Assembly (NCBI RefSeq): GCF_019900845.1
Contig: NZ_CP074570.1
Location: 2,232,001 to 2,296,000 of the forward strand
DNA: 64,000 nucleotides
Direction: 5' to 3'
Origin: Paraneptunicella aestuarii
GTDB taxonomy: Bacteria > Pseudomonadota > Gammaproteobacteria > Enterobacterales > Alteromonadaceae
Positions 1-8,767 of the stretch are shown here, in pieces. The number at the start of each line of letters is the position of its first letter. Positions within the stretch are counted from its first letter, which is position 1. The notes under the pieces are model-generated. The model ran no database searches and was not told where the DNA came from. It was given only the letters and a program-made list of their open reading frames with translations. Made by a program: the position numbers and the translations under genes.

Positions 1-289
1 CTGAAATGCGATCAGCTAATAAAGCCGGGTGACTATTTCCCAGAAGCAATTGCAACATGCCATCAATAAAGCCTTGTACACCTTGAGGGGTGATATAGGT
101 TTTAGAATCTTCTTTTTGCAACAGGATTTGCTGTGCTTTGATGACAGAATTGAGAATAGGGGTGCGACCGTTTTCGTCCTTATAGACACCAACACCCAAA
201 TCAATCTTGGCCGGATTGGTGTCGGCTTTAAATGCAGTGGATAATCCTAAAATAGGATCTGCAGGTAATTGGGGTAGCACTTCGAACAT
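1..289 (-). CDS. Aspartate/aromatic aminotransferase, class I (N-terminal part)
   Basis: Only the first 96 codons are inside the window; the gene runs off the left edge. The product begins MFEVLPQLPADPILGLSTAF and continues with LGVGVYKDENGRTP, the N-terminal arm and substrate-side segment typical of the AspC/TyrB family. These PLP enzymes transfer the amino group between aspartate or aromatic amino acids and 2-oxoglutarate in the cytosol. The start has a GAGGAT ribosome site just upstream. The PLP lysine lies outside the window, so aspartate versus aromatic preference cannot be decided here. Confidence 0.9.
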   Translation of the reverse strand, partial: MFEVLPQLPADPILGLSTAFKADTNPAKIDLGVGVYKDENGRTPILNSVIKAQQILLQKEDSKTYITPQGVQGFIDGMLQLLLGNSHPALLADRIS

Positions 290-429
290 AATATCCTCAA
301 TCGGTTAATGGGCTAAAATCGCCGTGTATTATGACATTGCAGCGGATTTTTTCGAGCTACAATTGCGTTATTTTTCACTAATATTTTCTATTGTTGTTAG
401 AACCGTGAAAATCTTTTCTCAATAATGTT

Positions 430-918
430 CTACAAGGTCTTTTGCCAGTAGCCGACATCAAGCCATTGCTCGAATTTTCTACCGACTTCACTAAAGTGTC
501 CTGCCTTTTCGAATCCGAATGATTCATGGAGTCTGACACTGGCAGCATTGGGTAAGGTGATAACGCCCATCAACACATGGAAATTGGGGCGTAAAGCTTC
601 TATTAATGCCTGAAAAAGCTGTTTGCCGTAGCCTTTACCAAATTGCTTGTTATCCAGGTAAATCGTCACTTCGGCAGTATGGCGATAAGCGCTGCGCAGT
701 TTCCATTGTCCCGCGTAAGCATAGCCGATGATCTTGCCTTCGGCTTCCGCAACCAGCCAAGGGTAGGATTGTGTGATACTTATTATCCGTTGCTTAATAT
801 CTTCCGGTGTTAACGTGATTTCTTCAAAAGTGATGGCAGAGTGGCTGATGTAGTAATTGTAAATGGCACAAATAGCTTCTGCATCAGTATGTTGCACCGG
901 ACGAATGAGTAGTTCCAT
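430..918 (-). CDS. GNAT family N-acetyltransferase (phosphinothricin acetyltransferase-like)
   Basis: A 162-residue single-domain GNAT protein. The N-terminus (IRPVQHTDAEAICAIYNYY) and a TFEE segment match the Pat/Bar/MnaT subgroup, which acetylates the amino group of phosphinothricin, methionine sulfoximine or similar small amines. The acetyl-CoA pyrophosphate loop is visible as QFGKGYGKQL near residue 110, followed by a LHESFGFEKAG segment typical of the C-terminal half. Full family length, with no added domains. An AAGGAT ribosome site precedes the start. The true substrate cannot be told from sequence. It appears to be a single-gene unit on the minus strand. Confidence 0.85.
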   Translation of the reverse strand: MELLIRPVQHTDAEAICAIYNYYISHSAITFEEITLTPEDIKQRIISITQSYPWLVAEAEGKIIGYAYAGQWKLRSAYRHTAEVTIYLDNKQFGKGYGKQLFQALIEALRPNFHVLMGVITLPNAASVRLHESFGFEKAGHFSEVGRKFEQWLDVGYWQKTL

Positions 919-964
919 ATTATCCTTCTATTATTTCTTCGCTATGTATTCTTGGCTTTTGTCG

Positions 965-1735
965 TTAGTTCTCTATGGGAAAACTAAATTGTGATTCCTG
1001 ACTGATTTTAGCGCCAGTATCGAAGCTTCTTTCATGCCAGTGTACGTGATGGTTTTGATCAACATACATTAATGTGGAACTACGAGTGCCATAGTTGGGT
1101 AAATGTATAAATATAGATGACAATTCCTTTTCCAGCTCAGGAGCAACGCCTGTTTCTGGCAGTAAATGATCCTCAGCTTTGATTTGATTACCAAGCAGGC
1201 TGAAGAGAGAATCTTTATCGAATTTCTCCATATTCTGGCAAACCTTTTTTAATCCATCTACTCCCGTTTCTATTTTAGGCCAATCGCTGTTTAGCCAGGC
1301 GTTAGAAAGGCCATAAAAGCCGGTTTCCAGCTGGTCTACTTGATCCAGATGATTGTTATAGACCATCAGATTATTCCAACGACCGAAAATCAGATTGTAG
1401 CCATTGTAATAGGAAGCTGAATTTCGGATCTGTTGCAGGTAGGTTTGATTGTCTGGGGGGGCAGTTAGAAACTGGCTCACCAATTCCCCCCGGCTTTTGG
1501 CTTCTGCGCGAAAGGTGTGGGGGGCTCGAATATTGGTGAGCCCTGCAAAAGCGCCTTGTCTGTTTATTCCCATCCATGTGCCGCCTGCCTGAATATCTCT
1601 TCCTGCAAGAATGTTCGGGTTGTCTGACCAAAATTCAGAGGGAGCCGTTGGGCGAGCATAGAATTCGTCACGATTGGCCGCCACAATAAGTGGGTAATCT
1701 TTATGTTGATTCACCGCGATAAATAAAATGCACAT
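965..1735 (-). CDS. NRDE family protein (TANGO2-like)
   Basis: A 256-residue protein with the family's diagnostic AANRDEFYARPT segment near residue 20, preceded by MCILFIAVNQH. The NRDE/TANGO2 family is widespread in bacteria and eukaryotes. Its biochemical role is unsettled; eukaryotic members have been linked to haem and lipid handling. The N-terminal Cys2 is in the position of an N-terminal nucleophile hydrolase residue, but that activity is an inference. The start is preceded by AGGGAGA at good spacing. The gene contains three G/C homopolymer runs within about 70 bp (1455-1524), and the frame is intact across them. Confidence 0.85.
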   Translation of the reverse strand: MCILFIAVNQHKDYPLIVAANRDEFYARPTAPSEFWSDNPNILAGRDIQAGGTWMGINRQGAFAGLTNIRAPHTFRAEAKSRGELVSQFLTAPPDNQTYLQQIRNSASYYNGYNLIFGRWNNLMVYNNHLDQVDQLETGFYGLSNAWLNSDWPKIETGVDGLKKVCQNMEKFDKDSLFSLLGNQIKAEDHLLPETGVAPELEKELSSIFIHLPNYGTRSSTLMYVDQNHHVHWHERSFDTGAKISQESQFSFPIEN

Positions 1736-2007
1736 GGTGTTGGTTTCTCCCTTTGTTGGTCATAACGACGGGTCGTAACGGGTGGCCATCAAGTCATTAA
1801 ATGGGGTTTGCTGAATTATGACCAAAATTGTCCCATAAAAAAATCATTCTTTGCGCAAGATGTATAGGAAAGACATTGTGGTGTAAGCGGGTTTTCGCTT
1901 AGCATAGACCGATTAGAGCAACACGCTCTGCTTTATGAGTCGTTAAGTGCAATCCCATCGCTGGATAACAGGGTATTTTTGAGAAATCTGGTGTGAATCG
2001 TACTTAA

Positions 2008-2670
2008 TTGAACACAGTCTGGAATGTGTTAGTGGAGGTTCCCCTGATTTCTAAATTATTGAAGAAAGCAAATATATCTGAATTACCGGAAAATATTCCG
2101 CGTCGTGGTAATCGGTTTATGGTATTCATCGGTGCGTTATACCTTCGACTGGTCGGCTGGAAGATGGAGGGAAACTTCCCTAATCAGAAGAAACTGATTA
2201 TTGCGGTTGCACCTCATACTTCAAATTGGGATTTTCCCCTTGCTGTTGCAGTTATGTTTGCTACTGGTTTACGTGTTTCATTTATGGCGAAAAGCGGTTT
2301 GTTTTTCTGGCCATTTAACAAGTTTATGACCTGGCTTGGCGGGATTTCCGTTGAGCGTTCCAAGGCTCATGGCGTTGTTGGGCAGATGGTTGATAAGTTC
2401 AATAGTCAGGAACAGCTTATGCTGGCTCTGGCACCAGAAGGTACACGTAAAGTCGTACATAAATGGCGAACCGGATTTCTACAAATTGCGAATAAAGCCA
2501 ATGTGCCAGTTCTATTGGTCGGATTGGACTTTAAAAGCAAGCGATTTATTCTGGGACCCCTTTGTGAAGTGAGTGATGATTTCGATGCCGAACTTCGTAA
2601 AGCATTAGACTTCTTTGGTTCGGTAGAAGGTAAATATCCACATTTGTGCGATACATCAGGTAATCAATAA
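2008..2670 (+). CDS. Lysophospholipid acyltransferase family protein (PlsC-like)
   Basis: A 220-residue protein with the acyltransferase HX4D motif, HTSNWD (residues 70-75), and the downstream APEGTRK motif near residue 146. Both are hallmarks of the PlsC/LPLAT fold, which moves an acyl group from acyl-ACP or acyl-CoA to a lysolipid at the inner membrane. The short IPRRGNRF segment before the hydrophobic stretch fits a small subgroup of such enzymes. The start is uncertain. The TTG at 2008 gives the longest frame but has no ribosome site; GTG at 2026 or 2032 and ATG at 2119 are alternatives. Fourteen bases separate it from the PLP enzyme downstream, suggesting cotranscription. Confidence 0.8.
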   Translation: MNTVWNVLVEVPLISKLLKKANISELPENIPRRGNRFMVFIGALYLRLVGWKMEGNFPNQKKLIIAVAPHTSNWDFPLAVAVMFATGLRVSFMAKSGLFFWPFNKFMTWLGGISVERSKAHGVVGQMVDKFNSQEQLMLALAPEGTRKVVHKWRTGFLQIANKANVPVLLVGLDFKSKRFILGPLCEVSDDFDAELRKALDFFGSVEGKYPHLCDTSGNQ

Positions 2671-2684
2671 TCAGGAGACGTATT

Positions 2685-3923
2685 TTGAATAACAAGGGAT
2701 TTACCACTCGTTTAGTGCACGCCGATCGAGTGCTGAATCAGCCAGAAAATGGTGCAGTTCATCAACCCAGAACCAACTCGGTATTATTCGAGTATAAGCA
2801 AGTTGAAGATTTGGTTGATATTTTTCAGGGGCGAGTGGCTGGGCACGCCTATTCCCGCCAGTCTTCACCTTCTATCGACGCGTTGCAAAATATGTTGGCT
2901 CAAATGGAAGAGGGGATTGGAGCCTTAACTTTCGCAACGGGCATGGCGGCCATTACCACCACCTTGTTAACGTTATTGCAGTCTGGCGATCACATCATCA
3001 TTAGTCAATTTGTGTTTGGTAACACTAATAGTTTTGCTAATACACTGCAGCGATTTGGTATTGAAGTGACCATGGTTGATGTTACCGAGGTCGAAAATGT
3101 GGCAAATGCCATTCAACCTAATACCAAAGCGGTATTTGTTGAAACAATCGCTAACCCTGCCACGCAGATTGCGGACTTGCAAGGTATTGGGGAATTGTGC
3201 CAGCAGCGGTCATTGGTCTACATAGTTGATAACACTATGACGCCGGCCTTTTTATTCAAAGCGAAAAATGTTGGGGCTTCCTTGATTGTCAGTTCATTAA
3301 CCAAATATGTGGCGGGTCATGGTCATGTATTGGGTGGGGCTGTGGTTGATACTGGCTTGTTTGACTGGACTAGCTTTACCGGAATTCTGCCTGAATTAAG
3401 AAAATTGCCAGTACAGGCGCAAGCTCTAACGCAAATTAAAAAGAAAGGGTTGCGAGATATGGGCGGTTGCTTAACCGCTGATTCTGCTCATGCTATTTCC
3501 GTTGGTATGGAAACCTTGGCATTAAGGATGGAACGAACCTGTAACAATGCTATTGAATTAGCTGCTTTCCTGAATGGTCATGACAAAGTAGAGCATGTGT
3601 ACTATCCCGGACTTGCATCTCATCCTCAGCATCAAAGAGCTCGCGAGCAGTTTAAGATGTTTGGTGGTATTTTAAGTCTGGATCTTAAACCCGGATTAGA
3701 TTGCTTCAAGTTTATTAATCATCTTGAGCTAGTGCTAAATGCTACGCATTTGGGAGACACTCGGACATTAGCGATTCCTGTCGCTCATACTATTTTCTAT
3801 GAAATGGGTGCTGAAACGCGTGCCAGGATGGGTATTGGCGACAATATGATCCGATTCTCAATTGGTATTGAAGATTGTGTGGATATTATTGCTGATTTTG
3901 CTCAAGCATTAGAGCAAATCTAG
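2685..3923 (+). CDS. Cys/Met metabolism PLP-dependent enzyme (cystathionine gamma-synthase family)
   Basis: A 412-residue trans-sulfuration family enzyme. It has the HAYSRQSSPSIDALQ segment that contacts the cofactor, the FATGMAAI turn, and the PLP lysine in SSLTKYVAGHGH (Lys207). The family includes cystathionine gamma-synthase, O-acetyl/O-succinylhomoserine sulfhydrylase and methionine gamma-lyase. Sequence alone does not separate these, and the C-terminus (ARMGIGDNMIRFSIGIED) is shared by all. The TTG start has AGGAGA seven bases upstream, which supports it strongly. A terminator follows the stop. It is not next to other methionine genes. Confidence 0.88.
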   Translation: MNNKGFTTRLVHADRVLNQPENGAVHQPRTNSVLFEYKQVEDLVDIFQGRVAGHAYSRQSSPSIDALQNMLAQMEEGIGALTFATGMAAITTTLLTLLQSGDHIIISQFVFGNTNSFANTLQRFGIEVTMVDVTEVENVANAIQPNTKAVFVETIANPATQIADLQGIGELCQQRSLVYIVDNTMTPAFLFKAKNVGASLIVSSLTKYVAGHGHVLGGAVVDTGLFDWTSFTGILPELRKLPVQAQALTQIKKKGLRDMGGCLTADSAHAISVGMETLALRMERTCNNAIELAAFLNGHDKVEHVYYPGLASHPQHQRAREQFKMFGGILSLDLKPGLDCFKFINHLELVLNATHLGDTRTLAIPVAHTIFYEMGAETRARMGIGDNMIRFSIGIEDCVDIIADFAQALEQI

Positions 3924-3938
3924 GTTCTTCATGCATAC

Positions 3939-3985
3939 ATAAGCCAGAGTATTATATTATTTGATACCCTGGCTTATTGTGTTTT
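3939..3985 (+). terminator. Rho-independent terminator after the PLP enzyme
   Basis: A stem of 14 bp with one mismatch: arm 3939-3952 (ATAAGCCAGAGTAT) pairs with 3964-3977 (ATACCCTGGCTTAT). A TGTGTTTT tract follows. It lies just after the stop at 3923 and before the convergent CBM48 gene, so it may serve both strands. Confidence 0.75.
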
Positions 3986-4005
3986 CTGATTCGGCTAGAG
4001 GCTTC

Positions 4006-4314
4006 TTAGCAAGATACTACCGAGTTATCATCATAGGATTGTGGAGAAGGCATGTAGTTATCTGCAGCCCAGTCATTTTCCCACTCATGATCATTCAATA
4101 AATACCTGAATTGGTAATCTTTTCCTGTTTCCAGGGCTACTGTCGCAGTGAATCCGCCATTTTTTAATTTTTTCATGGGTTGGCTTCGTTTGTCCCAATC
4201 ATTGAAATCGCCGAGTAGTCGAACTGAATCTGCATTTTTCGCTTCTTCGGGTGTGAGTTTAAAGGTCACTTTGCAGACTGGTTTTGATTTAAGGAATTGT
4301 TTTTTAAGACTCAT
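4006..4314 (-). CDS. Small stand-alone CBM48/isoamylase early-set domain protein
   Basis: A 102-residue protein that is essentially one glycogen-binding fold. VTFKLTPEEAKNADSVRLLGD is followed by FNDWD, then YQFRYLLNDHEWENDW, matching the CBM48/AMPK-beta type domain that binds alpha-glucans or acts as an early-set module in glycogen enzymes. No catalytic domain is attached. The start was placed at 4314 because GGGGAG stands at proper spacing before that ATG; a longer frame starts 19 codons upstream without a ribosome site. Such mini-proteins are recurrent in marine gammaproteobacteria, and their role in glycogen metabolism is inferred. There is no signal peptide, so it is probably cytosolic. 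Confidence 0.8.
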   Translation of the reverse strand: MSLKKQFLKSKPVCKVTFKLTPEEAKNADSVRLLGDFNDWDKRSQPMKKLKNGGFTATVALETGKDYQFRYLLNDHEWENDWAADNYMPSPQSYDDNSVVSC

Positions 4315-4467
4315 GGCAATTTCTCCCCTGGGATGTAATTCAATTACGGAAACAGGTGAAATATAGATCACTTTGTCGCATATGTCACAGTGGTTGTGTT
4401 TTTAAATTACTTTAAGTGGTTATTATTTGTTCTGTGTCATTTTTGAGAGGAAATAAGGATTTGATTG

Positions 4468-6828
4468 CTAGTTTATCCACGCGTAGCTGAATTTAATAAA
4501 TAAGCTTTTATCGTCTTTTTCATAATTGTTAAGCTGGTCGTATTTAACCGCATGATCAGAATACCCAGCGTAAATAACCGTTTGGGGGTTAATTTTATAG
4601 CTATAGATTAGCTGGGTTGAAATATCTGACCATTTTTCATCAGGGTAGTTTTCAGGTAATAACGCTGGTTGGTTGTTGAGGTTATATCTGACATCGGTAT
4701 ATATCACATTAAATTTCAGTGAATTTCTGGTATCAAAATTATAGCTGAGTCTCATATCGGCAACATGAGCTGAAGATACTTCCTCGTCATCAGCTTCCAG
4801 ATAGAAATAATGATACATGAGCTCCAAATTTGCGTGGCGGTTGATGTTATAAATGATTGTCGGTGTAGCAGTAAATTGTTTGGCTGGGCGATTATTGGTG
4901 AAATCAATGCGATTACCAAAATCCGCGAGCAATTCAAGATATAGTCCAGAAACAGGTTGAATATTGGCTTCTATCTCTATGTAATCCACTTGGAACATAT
5001 CCGTATTTCCAGCGACATCCAATATACTGGGATCCAAGCGTTTACCGACTTCGTTACGATGAATATAGCCCATTGTTAAATAGGACTGTGCTTCTCCATA
5101 TACCTCAAAATGGACTTCCAGTTCTCGTTCTAATACATCTCGAGCATCGTTACGTAGAATGTCATAGTCAATCCAAATATCGAGAATGCTCCACCATTGA
5201 TCACTATTGCCATAATATTTCAGTCCGCCACCGAACAGGGCGCGGTTTTGGTCGACGCGGGTTTGAAAACCTAAATCAGCTCTAAATCCACCGCTGATAT
5301 CCTGGATTCGTGAATAGGTATACCAGTCCCGCTCATCATGGTTATAAATGATTTTGTATGCTTCCCCGGTGATTTCCTCTTGCATATAAGTACGTAGGTA
5401 TTGCTCATCAATATTACAGTTGCTCAATTGGCATTTCACATTACGTAGTGTTTGTTCTGCGCAATTATCGCCTGTACAAAAGAGCTCGCTGATTGCTTCA
5501 GAATAATTGGTACGTGTTTGTATAAGCTGAATTTGCAGTAGGTCTTGTTCTGTGATGCGGTAGTGCATGTCGGAGGAGACTACGTAGTTGTGATAATCTT
5601 CGGATGTGCGTATTGTGCCAAGAATACCAATATAAAAATCTTTATTGGCATCGTAGCGATAGCGTAATGCAGTATTTTTACTGGATTTGTTGAGGGTTAT
5701 GTAATCTGAGCCGAGGTTTCCGGGAATCGGAATCGTCGTATATTCATCATCTATGGCGAAGAATCCGTATGCATGTTTGTCTTTTCTTCCGGTAACTTTT
5801 ATCCCTAAATTAGGTGAACTAATGTTACGAGTGTGCACCAGATCAAACTGGCTGCTAAAAATATCGTCATTTTCCAGAAAAAATGACCGTTTTTCTTCTA
5901 CTTCCAAAGAAAAATTATCATTGAAACCTAACTGGGCTGCGTCGGCTTCTATTTGTGAGAAGTCAGGATTGATAGTGGCATTGATAAATAGGTCTGATGA
6001 CCAGTTCCACTTGATGTCCAATCCAACCTGACTGTTTGTTTCGGTATTCCAATCGGAATTTGTATAAACATTACGAGAGTCAGTGTTGGACACTACGAGA
6101 GTGGGAATAAGAGATAATGTTGCATTATTGTTGGACTCCGATAGCCTGTCAAAACCATGTAAAAAGTCCATTTGGCATTCCCAGCAATCATTATTTCTAT
6201 CAATGCTTATATGGGATAAACGGAGCCTTTCTTCCCGAGGGTAGAAACGAATAAATTCTACAGCCCATTGTTGCTGACCAATGTTGGAATTAAAGTTGAA
6301 ATTGTGTAGGGGAATAGCTAATTCAACTTGAAACCCTTTTTCCGTAACTTTTCCAGCTGAATCCCATATGCCGTCCCATGAACTTTTTTCACTTTGTAAA
6401 GTGACGTCATAAGTGCTGTCGTTTTGAACACCTAAGGGGTTTACATAAAACTGAAATACCAATCGATGATCGCCATAGGGATCAAGGCGAATACCCACTA
6501 AATCATCATTTTTAGCATTATCTCGTCCGTGAAAAAAAGCACGTATATTCTCTGGTTCAGGATCTTCTGCAACGAAAGAGACATAGAGGGTTTCACCATC
6601 TTCAAAATAGCTGACTCGGGTTTCCACTGGAGATGGCGTATTTTCATAGGGATGGGTAATTTTATCCAGATGAATGGTTGTAGCATTAACCCAGGCCGCA
6701 TCATCCAGATTACCATCAATATTTATTCTGGTTTCAAGGTGAGGGATAGATAAGGCGAGCACGTCAAAACATGCAGCTAGTAATAAAGTGCATAATAAAT
6801 ATTTAATGAACAGGCTTTTCTTACGCAT
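4468..6828 (-). CDS. CBM9-like / DUF5916 outer-membrane protein
   Basis: A 786-residue exported protein. A hydrophobic signal occupies about residues 8-26. Next comes a carbohydrate-binding family 9-like domain (about 28-210), recognisable from IDGNLDDAAW, FVAEDPEPENIRA and VELAIPLHNFNF. The remainder is rich in alternating aromatic strands (for example YSYKINPQTVIYAGYSDH) ending in an aromatic-rich last strand, the DUF5916 beta-barrel type. The family is associated with outer-membrane handling of glycans or other envelope material, with no settled reaction. An LAAC stretch in the signal could be read as a lipobox, but cleavage after VLA is also possible and fits a barrel better. No clear ribosome site was seen. 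It is a single gene on the minus strand. Confidence 0.75.
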   Translation of the reverse strand: MRKKSLFIKYLLCTLLLAACFDVLALSIPHLETRINIDGNLDDAAWVNATTIHLDKITHPYENTPSPVETRVSYFEDGETLYVSFVAEDPEPENIRAFFHGRDNAKNDDLVGIRLDPYGDHRLVFQFYVNPLGVQNDSTYDVTLQSEKSSWDGIWDSAGKVTEKGFQVELAIPLHNFNFNSNIGQQQWAVEFIRFYPREERLRLSHISIDRNNDCWECQMDFLHGFDRLSESNNNATLSLIPTLVVSNTDSRNVYTNSDWNTETNSQVGLDIKWNWSSDLFINATINPDFSQIEADAAQLGFNDNFSLEVEEKRSFFLENDDIFSSQFDLVHTRNISSPNLGIKVTGRKDKHAYGFFAIDDEYTTIPIPGNLGSDYITLNKSSKNTALRYRYDANKDFYIGILGTIRTSEDYHNYVVSSDMHYRITEQDLLQIQLIQTRTNYSEAISELFCTGDNCAEQTLRNVKCQLSNCNIDEQYLRTYMQEEITGEAYKIIYNHDERDWYTYSRIQDISGGFRADLGFQTRVDQNRALFGGGLKYYGNSDQWWSILDIWIDYDILRNDARDVLERELEVHFEVYGEAQSYLTMGYIHRNEVGKRLDPSILDVAGNTDMFQVDYIEIEANIQPVSGLYLELLADFGNRIDFTNNRPAKQFTATPTIIYNINRHANLELMYHYFYLEADDEEVSSAHVADMRLSYNFDTRNSLKFNVIYTDVRYNLNNQPALLPENYPDEKWSDISTQLIYSYKINPQTVIYAGYSDHAVKYDQLNNYEKDDKSLFIKFSYAWIN

Positions 6829-7552
6829 TTTTAATTAATTATTGCTGGCAACCTTAATCCCTCGATATGAGACTATCTGTCTGGATGGATTTGACTCGTA
6901 AACTGCTATGATAATCGTGTTCTATCAAGTAGCAGAGAGGTTGTTTTACAATTTTCATTCCTTTAATGGGTAACCTATTTGGATACCTGCTATACCCAAC
7001 AAGTATTGACTTCCTTTATAAGCATTATGCAAAGAGGAAACCATTAGCTTGCTTTGTGTGGTTAATAAAATAACCTATCAGTTCGTAAAACTAAAGCACA
7101 TACTTGATAACAAGGTATCTATTTTCTGACGCTTTATCTGGAACATAATTGGGGATATGTGAAATCAGTAACTTATCGTATAACGATTTAGTTGTTAGTG
7201 ACTGTATTTTAAGGCTAAAGACGATTGTCGAGCCTTTCTCAAACTTAACTTTACGAACTTTTTATTGTTATCTAATTGAGAAGCGCTTGTGTATTTTTAT
7301 AACTAATTGATTTTATTCGGTTATTATTTCGCTTCCGTTTTCAATTCAGGTTTTGAATCAGTCAATGCATCTGTTTGTGAAGAGAATGTAGTTTGAGAAC
7401 TTTTTATCCCGTGACCGGAGTATAAAAAAACAGATGGCGTTAATTCAAGTAGAGAAGTAACAATATCTAACAGTTTTCGTGTAGGAAATCAGGAATTGAC
7501 CGTTAGAATTCCGGGAACAATATGTACTGTTTATTTATGAGAGGCGGATTGG
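6829..7552. other. 724-bp intergenic region between divergent genes
   Basis: An AT-rich gap between the DUF5916 gene (minus) and the RND adaptor (plus). It must hold both promoters, but I see no strong operator, no RNA gene and no convincing small coding frame. The only clear signal is the GAGAGG ribosome site before the ATG at 7553. Confidence 0.5.
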
Positions 7553-8767
7553 ATGAGCAAGGTAATGCGTAATTTTGTTTTACCTGTATTGATTCTGTTA
7601 ATTGCGGTGGCCTTAACAATGGTGATGATAGGCGCGAAAAAAGCACCGGAAAAACAGGAAGCAGAGGATAAGGCGTTTTTGGTTAAGGCTGTTGAGGTGA
7701 CAACCAAAGACATGAACTACATTGTAAAGTCACAAGGTACGGTGCAACCCAAAGTTAAAACAGTGCTAAGTGCTCAGGTGAGTGGCAAAGTTGTTAAATT
7801 GTCAGATGCTTTTGTTGCAGGAGGTTTATTTCAAAAGGGCGACTTACTCATTCAGTTAGAGCAAGCGGATTACATTACTGATTTCAAATCGGCTGAAGCT
7901 GAATTGGCAAGAGCTAAAGCGGCTTTGGAAGAAGAGCAGGCGAAGGGCAAAGTGGCTGCGGAAGAATGGAAAAGTGTTCGAGACAGCGTTGCGCCGGAAT
8001 TAGGTTTACGTAAGCCTCAGTTGGCAAAGGAAATCGCTAACGTAAGAGCGGCAGAAGCGCAATTGGAAAGAGCCAAGCGTAATTTGGAACGTACCGAAAT
8101 TCGTGCTCCTTATGATGGTTTGGTAAGAAGCAAGAATGTCGATATTGGTCAGTTTGTTGCAGTTGGTTCTGAACTGGGGTCTGTGTACGGTACTGATATC
8201 GCTGAAATCAGGATGCCGCTGAGCGACAACGATCTGGCTTATCTTGAGCTATCCCATGAAGGAAGCCGAGGGTCACATTTACCCTCAAAGGTGACATTGT
8301 CTTCTCAGGTCGCTGGTAAGCAGTTTTCCTGGGATGCTCGTCTGGTTCGCAATGAAGGAGTCCTGGATGAAAAAAACCGCGTTATTTATGTTGTGGCTGA
8401 AGTTCAGGATCCTTACATGCGTGAAAGTGCCATTTATGATGCCCCATTGAAATTTGGTCGCTTTGTTAGCGCTCAAATTACCGGTAATTACGCTGAAAAC
8501 ATTGTTGTTCTACCACGAAATGTTTTGCGTCTTGATGGCACAGTATTAGTCGTTGATGAAGAGAGAAAACTGCATATTACCCCGGTGAGCGTTCAAAAAT
8601 CCGATGAAAAATTAGTGTATATCAGTGAAGGTTTATCGGTTGGACAAAAGGTGATTGTCAGCGCAGTACCTAATCCCGTAGAAAACATGAGCGTTCGTTT
8701 CGCGGAAGAGAGTGGTGAAGCACAAGATAGTATTGGAGAAATAGCTAAAGCAGGTGGCTCCTTATGA
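7553..8767 (+). CDS. RND efflux periplasmic adaptor subunit (HlyD/AcrA type)
   Basis: A 404-residue membrane fusion protein. A single N-terminal membrane helix (about residues 8-27) anchors it, with no lipobox. The barrel-sandwich halves are visible in VLSAQVSGKVVKLSDAFVAG (near residue 67) and IRAPYDGLVRSKNVDIGQ (near 183). They enclose an alpha-helical hairpin rich in Ala/Glu/Lys (about 110-180). It should link the inner-membrane pump to an outer-membrane TolC-type channel across the periplasm. Its stop overlaps the pump start by 4 bp (ATGA), so the two are translationally coupled. No outer-membrane factor is encoded nearby. Confidence 0.9.
   Translation: MSKVMRNFVLPVLILLIAVALTMVMIGAKKAPEKQEAEDKAFLVKAVEVTTKDMNYIVKSQGTVQPKVKTVLSAQVSGKVVKLSDAFVAGGLFQKGDLLIQLEQADYITDFKSAEAELARAKAALEEEQAKGKVAAEEWKSVRDSVAPELGLRKPQLAKEIANVRAAEAQLERAKRNLERTEIRAPYDGLVRSKNVDIGQFVAVGSELGSVYGTDIAEIRMPLSDNDLAYLELSHEGSRGSHLPSKVTLSSQVAGKQFSWDARLVRNEGVLDEKNRVIYVVAEVQDPYMRESAIYDAPLKFGRFVSAQITGNYAENIVVLPRNVLRLDGTVLVVDEERKLHITPVSVQKSDEKLVYISEGLSVGQKVIVSAVPNPVENMSVRFAEESGEAQDSIGEIAKAGGSL

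Noticed and set aside
6770..6790. Lipobox (LAAC) in the DUF5916 protein signal
   Set aside because: The protein looks like an outer-membrane barrel and has a good alternative cleavage site a few residues later; lipoprotein status is not supported enough to call.
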